Source: Herbidospora yilanensis (GTDB lineage: Bacteria > Actinomycetota > Actinomycetes > Streptosporangiales > Streptosporangiaceae). Taken from it: DNA of 64,000 nucleotides. Shown here piece by piece: positions 54,873 through 64,000 of this stretch. Under the pieces are notes generated by a model, which saw only the letters and a list, made by a program, of their open reading frames with translations, did not search any database and had not been told where the DNA came from. A program made the translations under genes and the position numbers. The stretch is from positions 700,984 through 764,983 of the forward strand of contig NZ_BBXE01000013.1 in the NCBI RefSeq assembly GCF_001570565.1, written 5' to 3'. Numbering within the stretch: the first letter of the stretch is position 1; each line of letters begins with the position of its first letter.

Positions 54873-55709
54873 CTACCGCTTCTTCCTCTTGCTCCGACGC
54901 CGGATGATCAGGCGGTCGCTGGCCTTGTTGGCCTGGCGGGTGCGGCCCTCGGGCTTGCCCTTCGGGTTCACCGGGTGGCGACCACCGGAGGTCTTGCCCT
55001 CACCACCGCCGTGCGGGTGGTCGACCGGGTTCATGGCGACACCACGGACGGTCGGGCGCTTGCCCTTCCACCGCATACGGCCGGCCTTACCCCAGTTGAT
55101 GTTGGCCTGCTCGGCGTTGCCGACCTGGCCGATCGACGCCCGGCAGCGGATGTCGACCTGGCGCATCTCGCCGGACGGCATACGCAGCGTGGCGTACATG
55201 CCCTCCTTGGCGAGGAGCTGGATCTGCGCGCCGGCGCTGCGGCCGAGCTTGGCGCCACCACCCGGACGGAGCTCCACCGCGTGGATGAAGGTACCGGTCG
55301 GAATGTTGCGGAGCGGCAGGCAGTTGCCCGGCTTGATGTCGGCGCCGGGGCCGTTCTCGATGCGGTCGCCCTGCTTGATGCCGGTCGGCGCGAGGATGTA
55401 GCGCTTCTCGCCGTCGGCGTAGTGCAGCAGGGCGATACGGGAGGTGCGGTTCGGGTCGTACTCGATGTGAGCGACCTTGGCCGGGATCCCGTCCTTGTCA
55501 TGGCGTCGGAAGTCGATGATCCGGTACGCCCGCTTGTGGCCGCCACCCTGGTGCCGGGCGGTGACCCGCCCGTGGACGTTACGGCCGCCCTTGCTGTGCA
55601 GGGGGGCAAGCAGCGACTTCTCGGGCGTGCTGCGCGTGATCTCGGAGAAGTCCGAGACGCTCGCGCCGCGGCGACCCGGGGTCGTCGGCTTGTATTTACG
55701 GATGCCCAT
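54873..55709 (-). CDS. rplB: 50S ribosomal protein L2
   Basis: A 278-residue L2: [60 protein letters not shown] and the peptidyl-transferase-proximal [20 protein letters not shown], followed by the basic end. Unusually, 184 bases with a large inverted repeat separate it from rplW. Confidence 0.98.
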   Translation of the reverse strand: MGIRKYKPTTPGRRGASVSDFSEITRSTPEKSLLAPLHSKGGRNVHGRVTARHQGGGHKRAYRIIDFRRHDKDGIPAKVAHIEYDPNRTSRIALLHYADGEKRYILAPTGIKQGDRIENGPGADIKPGNCLPLRNIPTGTFIHAVELRPGGGAKLGRSAGAQIQLLAKEGMYATLRMPSGEMRQVDIRCRASIGQVGNAEQANINWGKAGRMRWKGKRPTVRGVAMNPVDHPHGGGEGKTSGGRHPVNPKGKPEGRTRQANKASDRLIIRRRSKRKKR

Positions 55710-55734
55710 CTTTTTCGTTCATCCCTGTCTAATT

Positions 55735-55847
55735 GCCGCGCCTCCGGCGCGGCGGGTTTGGCCGCTTTCAGCGGCTGTCTTCCCTCGTCGCTTCGGGTCG
55801 CTTCGCTCCCCTGCGCTCCTCAGTCCAGACAGCCGCGCGGCCAAACC
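55735..55847 (-). repeat. large inverted-repeat element between rplW and rplB
   Basis: The 184-base rplW-rplB gap contains a hairpin GCCGCGCC-TCC-GGCGCGGC (55735-55753). Next to it is a long inverted repeat: GGTTTGGCCGC (55755-55765), TTTCA, GCGGCTGTCT (55771-55780), then AGACAGCCGC (55827-55836) and GCGGCCAAACC (55837-55847), 21 pairs with a 5-base bulge. The 46-base loop reads as repeated GTCGCTTCG / CGCTTCGCTCC / TGCGCTCC words. It looks like a REP- or MITE-like palindromic unit inserted in the S10 operon. No open frame crosses it in family register. Confidence 0.75.
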
Positions 55848-55893
55848 ACCTACTCGTCTTTGGCCTACCGCTACGAGTGCGGTTTGCCTTCTA

Positions 55894-56196
55894 TCAGCCG
55901 ATCTGGCCGAAGATGTCGATGCGCTCGCCCTCAGCCAGGCTGACGATCGCCCGCTTGGTGCCCGGGCGCTGGCCGTAGCCGAAGCGGGTGCGCTTGCGCT
56001 TGCCCTGGCGGTTGATGGTGTTGACGCCGGTGACCTTGACACCGAAGATCTGCTCGATGGCGATCTTCACCTGCGTCTTGTTCACACCCTGCTTGACCAG
56101 GAACGTGTACTTGTTGTGCTCGTCGATCAGGCCGTAGCTCTTCTCGGAGACGATCGGCTTGATGATGATGTCGCGCGGGTCGGTGATCTTGTCCAT
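55894..56196 (-). CDS. rplW: 50S ribosomal protein L23
   Basis: A 100-residue L23 from ATG 56196: [40 protein letters not shown] and the RNA-binding loop [20 protein letters not shown]. It lines the tunnel exit and docks trigger factor and SRP. The ATG shares a base with the rplD stop. Confidence 0.97.
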   Translation of the reverse strand: MDKITDPRDIIIKPIVSEKSYGLIDEHNKYTFLVKQGVNKTQVKIAIEQIFGVKVTGVNTINRQGKRKRTRFGYGQRPGTKRAIVSLAEGERIDIFGQIG

Positions 56197-56846
56197 CAGG
56201 CGTCTTCCTTCCCGCTGTTCTCCAGGCGGGCCACGACGTCGTCGTAGGCCTCCTTGGTGAAGACGACGGCGTCGCTGCACAGCACGTCGTACGTGTTGAG
56301 CTGGCCGGCGTCCAGGAGGTGGACCTCCGGGGCGTTGCGCAGGCTCAGCCAGGTGAGCTCGTCGTGCTCGGTGACGACCACGAGCACGCTGCGCGAGCCG
56401 GTGATCTTACGGAGCGCCTCGAGCGCGGTCTTGGTCTTGGGCGTGTCGCCGGTGACCAGAGAGCTGACGACGTGCACGAGGTTGCCGCCGGCCCGGTCGG
56501 ACAGGGCCTGGCGCAGGGCCGCGGCCTTCATCTTCTTGGGCGTGCGCTGGACGTACGAGCGCGGCTGCGGGCCGTGGACGGTGCCACCGCCGGTGAACTG
56601 CGGCGCGCGGGTCGAACCCTGACGGGCCCGGCCGGTGCCCTTCTGGCGGTACGGCTTCTTGCCACCGCCGGACACCTCGCCACGGGTCTTGGTGGCGTGG
56701 GTGCCCTGGCGGCGAGCCGCGAGCTGGGCCACGACGACCTGGTGGATCAGCGGCACGTTGACCTTGGCGCCGAAGATGCTCTCGGGCAGGTCGACGGTGT
56801 CGCCGGTCTTGGCGCCGCTCGCGTCGAGGACGTCAATGGTGCTCAC
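56196..56846 (-). CDS. rplD: 50S ribosomal protein L4
   Basis: A 216-residue L4: the extended tunnel loop [20 protein letters not shown] plus [20 protein letters not shown], and the C-terminal [20 protein letters not shown]. In E. coli L4 autoregulates the S10 operon through its leader. It overlaps rplC by four bases. Confidence 0.97.
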   Translation of the reverse strand: MSTIDVLDASGAKTGDTVDLPESIFGAKVNVPLIHQVVVAQLAARRQGTHATKTRGEVSGGGKKPYRQKGTGRARQGSTRAPQFTGGGTVHGPQPRSYVQRTPKKMKAAALRQALSDRAGGNLVHVVSSLVTGDTPKTKTALEALRKITGSRSVLVVVTEHDELTWLSLRNAPEVHLLDAGQLNTYDVLCSDAVVFTKEAYDDVVARLENSGKEDA

Positions 56847-57496
56847 TTGGCAGCCCCCTTCTTGGCAGCGGTGCGGATGAGGACCAGGCTGCCGTTCGCG
56901 CCGGGGATCGCACCCTTGATCAGGATGAGGCCCTTCTCGGCGTCGACGGCGTGCACCTTCAGGCTCTGGATGGTGGTGCGGACGTTGCCCATCCGACCGG
57001 CCATGCGCAGGCCCTTGAAGACGCGGCCCGGGGTGGCGCAGCCACCGATGGAGCCGGGCGAGCGGTGCTTGCGCTGGGTACCGTGCGAGGCGCCCAGGCC
57101 CTTGAAGCCGTGACGCTTCATGACGCCCGCGAAGCCCTTGCCCTTGCTCTTGCCGGTGACGTCGACGAACTGGCCGGCCTCGAAGGTGCCGGCGGTGACT
57201 TCCTGGCCGAGGGTGTACTCGGAGGCGTCGTCGGTGCGGACCTCGACGAAGTAGCGGCGCGGGGTGATGTCGTGCTTGCGCAGGTAGTCGCCCAGCGGCT
57301 TGTTCACCTTGCGCGGGTCGATCTGACCGAAGCCGAGCTGGATGGCGGAGTAGCCGTCACGCTCGGGAGTGCGGACCCGGGTCACCACGCACGGACCGGC
57401 CTCCACGACGGTGACCGGGACGATCCGGTTGCCGTCGTCGAAGACCTGGGTCATGCCGAGCTTCTTGCCCAGGACGCCCTTGATCTGGTTAGCCAT
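56843..57496 (-). CDS. rplC: 50S ribosomal protein L3
   Basis: A 217-residue L3: [40 protein letters not shown] and [20 protein letters not shown], the loop that reaches the peptidyl transferase centre. It follows rpsJ by 14 bases and overlaps rplD. Confidence 0.97.
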   Translation of the reverse strand: MANQIKGVLGKKLGMTQVFDDGNRIVPVTVVEAGPCVVTRVRTPERDGYSAIQLGFGQIDPRKVNKPLGDYLRKHDITPRRYFVEVRTDDASEYTLGQEVTAGTFEAGQFVDVTGKSKGKGFAGVMKRHGFKGLGASHGTQRKHRSPGSIGGCATPGRVFKGLRMAGRMGNVRTTIQSLKVHAVDAEKGLILIKGAIPGANGSLVLIRTAAKKGAAK

Positions 57497-57510
57497 GTCA
57501 GTGCGTTCCC

Positions 57511-57819
57511 TCAGAGCTTGATCGAGATGTCGACGCCGGCAGGCAGGTCGAGACGCATGAGCGAGTCGACGGTCTTGGGCGTCGGGTCGATGATGTCAAT
57601 CAGCCGCTTGTGCGTACGCATCTCAAAGTGCTCGCGGCTGTCCTTGTACTTGTGCGGCGAACGGATCACGCAGTACACGTTCTTCTCGGTCGGCAGGGGC
57701 ACCGGGCCCGCGACCTTGGCGCCCGTACGCGTCACCGTCTCGACGATCTTCTTGGCCGAGCTGTCGATGACCTCGTGGTCATAGGCCTTGAGCCGAATGC
57801 GGATCTTCTGTCCCGCCAT
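57511..57819 (-). CDS. rpsJ: 30S ribosomal protein S10
   Basis: A 102-residue S10 (NusE): [40 protein letters not shown] and [20 protein letters not shown]. It also joins NusB in antitermination. First gene of the S10 cluster; a 164-base structured region separates it from tuf. Confidence 0.98.
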   Translation of the reverse strand: MAGQKIRIRLKAYDHEVIDSSAKKIVETVTRTGAKVAGPVPLPTEKNVYCVIRSPHKYKDSREHFEMRTHKRLIDIIDPTPKTVDSLMRLDLPAGVDISIKL

Positions 57820-57886
57820 AATGGCCTCGGTGTCCTTCGCTGTCGTCTGAACAAGTAACGTGCGGCAGGTTGCCGCTATGTGTCCG

Positions 57887-57932
57887 TGATCCGGCAGTCA
57901 CTTCGGAGACCCGAAGCGGCTGCGGGATCACG
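57887..57932 (-). other. structured leader element upstream of rpsJ
   Basis: GTGATCC and GGGATCAC close an extended stem that contains GGCAG/CTGC and an inner perfect hairpin CTTCGG-AGAC-CCGAAG (57901-57916). It lies about 70-110 bases before the rpsJ start on the minus strand and is a candidate S10 leader. Which protein would bind it, if any, is unknown. Confidence 0.5.
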
Positions 57933-57948
57933 GCAGGTGGAGCAATGT

Positions 57949-57978
57949 GATGGCCGGGTCCGTGTGGACCCGGCCATC
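57949..57978 (-). terminator. hairpin after tuf
   Basis: GATGGCCGGGTCC (57949-57961) pairs perfectly with 57966-57978 around GTGT, a 13-pair stem five bases past the tuf stop. No T run follows. It probably ends most str operon transcripts, with some readthrough into the S10 cluster. Confidence 0.7.
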
Positions 57979-57983
57979 GGGTA

Positions 57984-59177
<1,194 letters not shown>

Positions 59178-59223
59178 TGGTCTGTCTCCTTAGAGATTTC
59201 TGACTGACTTCATTCGCCAGGTC

Positions 59224-59249
59224 CCACCGGCCGCGAGAGCGGCCGGTGG
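59224..59249 (-). other. intercistronic hairpin fusA-tuf
   Basis: CCACCGGCCGC (59224-59234) pairs perfectly with GCGGCCGGTGG (59239-59249) around a GAGA (TCTC on the minus strand) loop. It lies in the 84-base fusA-tuf gap, and no T run follows. It may be a processing or stability element that lets tuf mRNA exceed fusA mRNA. Confidence 0.65.
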
Positions 59250-59261
59250 TTAGCGACGGAA

Positions 59262-61355
<2,094 letters not shown>

Positions 61356-61394
61356 TGCTCTCGCGTCCTCGTCGTCTCGTCGAAATTCCGCCGA

Positions 61395-61864
61395 CTACCA
61401 GCGGTAGTGGGCGAAGGCCTTGTTGGACTCGGCCATCTTGTGGGTGTCCTCGCGCTTCTTCACGCTCGCCCCGAGGCCGTTGCTGGCGTCGAGGAGCTCG
61501 TTCATGAGGCGCTCGGTCATGGTCTTCTCGCGGCGTGCACGCGAGTACTGCACCAGCCAGCGGAGGGCCAGCGTGGTGCTGCGCGCGGCGCGGACCTCGA
61601 CCGGGACCTGGTAGGTCGCGCCACCGACACGGCGGCTGCGGACCTCGAGGGTCGGCTTCACGTTGTCCAGGGCGCGCTTCAGCGTGACGACCGGGTCGTT
61701 GCCGGTCTTGTCCTTGCAGCCCTCGAGGGCGCCGTACACGATCGACTGGGCGATCGAGCGCTTGCCGTCGAGGAGCACCTTGTTGATCAGGGCGGTGACC
61801 AGCGGCGAGTTGTACACCGGGTCGGCCATGAGCTGGCGGCGGCCAGGAGAACCCTTGCGAGGCA

Positions 61865-61865
<1 letters not shown>
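61395..61865 (-). CDS. rpsG: 30S ribosomal protein S7
   Basis: A 156-residue S7: [60 protein letters not shown] and the C-terminal [17 protein letters not shown]. In E. coli S7 is the regulator of the str operon. Its ATG shares a base with the rpsL stop (TAATG). Confidence 0.98.
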
Positions 61866-62239
<374 letters not shown>

Positions 62240-62470
62240 TACAACAACTCCGTTTCGTGCCTTGGCCGGTGAATCGTGAACATGCTTATTCGCAGGTACT
62301 GCCGGTGTCATGACCTGCTGGTTTTCCCTCTCCGCCGACCCACGCGGTCGGGCGTGTCGCGCTCTGGTGGCGCAACACCCCGGACCTGGAAATCGGGAAC
62401 CAGGGGCACACGGCGCGCTTCGCTGGCAAGCTGCGCGCACGCGTGTTGGGCCCATGAACCCATGGGCACG
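62240..62470 (-). other. long structured 5' leader of the str operon
   Basis: Downstream of the promoter at 62478-62506 the rpsL transcript would carry a ~230-base leader with no gene. Between 62403 and 62453 nested complementary blocks occur: GGGC/GCCC, ACACG/CGTGT and GCGCGC/GCGCGC around a 14-base loop. The rest shows small dyads only. It is a candidate regulatory leader. Confidence 0.55.
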
Positions 62471-62477
62471 AAAGAGA

Positions 62478-62506
62478 AGACTACCCAGCCGGTAGCGACA
62501 CGTCAA
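62478..62506 (-). promoter_or_regulatory. promoter of the str operon (rpsL)
   Basis: On the minus strand TTGACG (62501-62506) and TAGTCT (62478-62483) are 17 bases apart. A TATAGT hexamer (62593-62598 on plus) just beyond the rpoC terminator might mark a second, upstream promoter, but has no matching -35. Confidence 0.7.
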
Positions 62507-62610
62507 AACGGTCGCGAGTACGGGTCGTCGGGATTCGCACCTTGAGTCCCGCGGCCCGCCTTCAAACGCAGGCCGTGATTGAGTCCGTGTCAACTATACC
62601 GCGCGAACAG

Positions 62611-62650
62611 AGGTGAAAAAGCCGGAAGCCCGGCCGGGGCCGGGCTTCCG
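62611..62650 (-). terminator. intrinsic terminator of the rpoBC operon
   Basis: A 13-pair perfect stem CGGAAGCCCGGCC (62623-62635) / GGCCGGGCTTCCG (62638-62650) is followed on the minus strand by GCTTTTTCACC. It starts 17 bases after the rpoC stop codon. Confidence 0.9.
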
Positions 62651-62667
62651 TGATGAACCTCTGGTGA

Positions 62668-64000
62668 CTAGCGGCCGTACTGGCCGAAGTCGTACTCCTC
62701 CAGCGGGACGGCCTCGCCGCTGCCCGAACCGAAGGTGTAGTCGGCCGCGGAGCCGTCGTAGCCGCCGACCGTGTACATCGCGGCCTTGGCCTCCTCGGTC
62801 GGCTCGACCCGGATGTTGCGGTACTGGGGCATGCCCGTACCGGCCGGGATGAGCTTACCGATGATGACGTTCTCCTTGAGGCCGAGCAGGCTGTCGGACT
62901 TGGCGTGGATCGCCGCGTCGGTCAGCACCCGGGTCGTCTCCTGGAAGGACGCCGCCGACAACCACGACTCGGTGGCGAGCGAGGCCTTGGTGATGCCCAT
63001 CAGGACCGGACGGCCGGAGGCCGGCTGCCCGCCCTCGGCGACGCACTCACGGTTCATGCGCTCGAACCGAGGACGCTCGACCAGCTCACCGGGCAGCATC
63101 TCGGTGTCGCCCGACTCCAGCACGTTCACGCGCTTGAGCATCTGCCGGACGATGACCTCGATGTGCTTGTCGTGGATCGACACACCCTGCGACCGGTAGA
63201 CCTGCTGCACCTCTTCGACGAGGTGGAGCTGGACCTGGCGCGGGCCCAGGATGCGCAGCACCTCGTTGGGGTTGCGGGCACCGGCGATGAGCTGGTGGCC
63301 CACCTCGATGTGCTGCCCCTCGGAGACCTGCAGCCGCGACCGCATGGAGACCGGGTAGGCGATCTCCTCGGCGCCGTCGTCGGGCGTGATGACGATCTTG
63401 CGGGTCTTGTCGGTCTCGTCGATGCGAACCCGGCCGGTGACCTCGGAGATCGGCGCCACACCCTTGGGGATGCGGGCCTCGAAGAGCTCCTGGACACGCG
63501 GCAGACCGTGGGTGATGTCGGCGCCCGCCACACCACCGGTGTGGAAGGTCCGCATCGTCAGCTGGGTGCCGGGCTCACCGATCGACTGGGCGGCGATGAT
63601 GCCGACCGCCTCGCCGACGTCGACGAGCTTGCCGGTGGCCAGCGACCGGCCGTAGCAGGTGGCGCAGACACCGATCTTGGCCTCGCACACCAGCGTGCTG
63701 CGGGTGCGGACCGTCTCGATGCCCGCCTCGACCAGCGCGGTGACGGTGATGTCGTTGATGTCGGTGCCGACCGCGGCGACGAGCTTGCCGTCGACCTCGA
63801 CGTCCTCGGCGAGGATCCGGCCGTGCACGTTGGACTCGGCGTTCTCCGCCTTGACCAGGTTGCCCGACGCGTCGCGCTCACCGACGTGCAGCGGGACCGC
63901 ACGGTCGGTGCCGCAGTCGATCTCGCGCACGATGACGTCCTGCGCGACGTCCACCAGACGACGGGTCAGGTAACCCGAGTCGGCGGTACGCAGCGCGGTG
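62668..64000 (-). CDS. rpoC: DNA-directed RNA polymerase beta' subunit (partial, 5' end outside window)
   Basis: The last ~443 residues of beta'. The frame enters at the right edge ([20 protein letters not shown], the bridge-helix/trigger-loop area) and continues through the zinc-binding cysteines of [16 protein letters not shown] and [27 protein letters not shown] and TMRTFHTGG follow, which contain trigger-loop residues. The C-terminus has [20 protein letters not shown] and [16 protein letters not shown]. All are core beta' motifs. It ends at TAG/TGA-region 62668, followed by a strong terminator, and precedes the str operon as in all actinobacteria. Confidence 0.98.
   Translation of the reverse strand, partial: TALRTADSGYLTRRLVDVAQDVIVREIDCGTDRAVPLHVGERDASGNLVKAENAESNVHGRILAEDVEVDGKLVAAVGTDINDITVTALVEAGIETVRTRSTLVCEAKIGVCATCYGRSLATGKLVDVGEAVGIIAAQSIGEPGTQLTMRTFHTGGVAGADITHGLPRVQELFEARIPKGVAPISEVTGRVRIDETDKTRKIVITPDDGAEEIAYPVSMRSRLQVSEGQHIEVGHQLIAGARNPNEVLRILGPRQVQLHLVEEVQQVYRSQGVSIHDKHIEVIVRQMLKRVNVLESGDTEMLPGELVERPRFERMNRECVAEGGQPASGRPVLMGITKASLATESWLSAASFQETTRVLTDAAIHAKSDSLLGLKENVIIGKLIPAGTGMPQYRNIRVEPTEEAKAAMYTVGGYDGSAADYTFGSGSGEAVPLEEYDFGQYGR

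Noticed and set aside
55710-55893. A hidden small gene between rplW and rplB
   Set aside because: Frames here carry no family match and the sequence is dominated by the inverted repeat.

Overview
The window is high-GC actinobacterial chromosome, most likely from the Streptosporangiales (Nonomuraea/Streptosporangium-like). Supporting signs are the str-S10-spc-alpha ribosomal gene order, long low-complexity tails on S3, L17 and S9, frequent GTG/TTG starts, a guaB3-guaB-sigma-groESL-tsaD-rimI-tsaB-tsaE-alr order that matches the sigD region of mycobacteria, a CIRCE-controlled groESL operon and a GuaB3 paralogue. It is core genome. I see no insertion sequence, prophage, CRISPR array or tRNA gene.

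Layout. 1-3.5 kb: a WGR/beta-propeller gene cut by the left edge, a RibD-type reductase, and a SIS-domain sugar isomerase coupled to nagA. 3.7-9 kb: guaB3 and guaB, a TrmB/LuxR-type regulator, a DUF5319 protein, and a SigD/ShbA-like sigma factor coupled to a 53-residue RsdA-like mini protein. 9.2-15.1 kb: groES-groEL, a secreted SGNH hydrolase with a ricin-type lectin domain, a THUMP-like methyltransferase and a long coiled-coil protein. 15.1-26.7 kb (minus strand): the t6A genes tsaD, rimI, tsaB and tsaE, interrupted by a sortase and a lipoprotein, then an alpha/beta hydrolase, alr, nnr, acpS and two coupled ABC-2 ATPase/permease pairs. 26.7-34.5 kb: DUF389, coaA, glmS, a PhoX-like protein, glmM, rpsI and rplM. 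34.8-38.8 kb: a cell-envelope cluster of a CAP-domain protein, a lipoprotein and an 841-residue repeat-rich membrane protein that shares the lipoprotein's domain. 38.8-64 kb (minus strand): truA, rplQ, rpoA, rpsD, rpsK, rpsM, rpmJ, infA, a small secreted protein, a DUF1707 protein, map, adk, secY, the spc and S10 clusters, tuf, fusA, rpsG, rpsL and the 3' part of rpoC.

Functionally most genes serve translation (ribosomal proteins, EF-Tu, EF-G, IF1, t6A and pseudouridine modification), aminosugar and peptidoglycan supply (nagA, SIS protein, glmS, glmM, alr), GTP synthesis (guaB), cofactors (coaA, acpS, nnr) and protein folding/export (groESL, secY, map). The least explained parts are the mini anti-sigma candidate, the envelope cluster with its duplicated domain, the long inverted repeat inside the S10 operon, and the structured leaders and intercistronic hairpins of the ribosomal operons.
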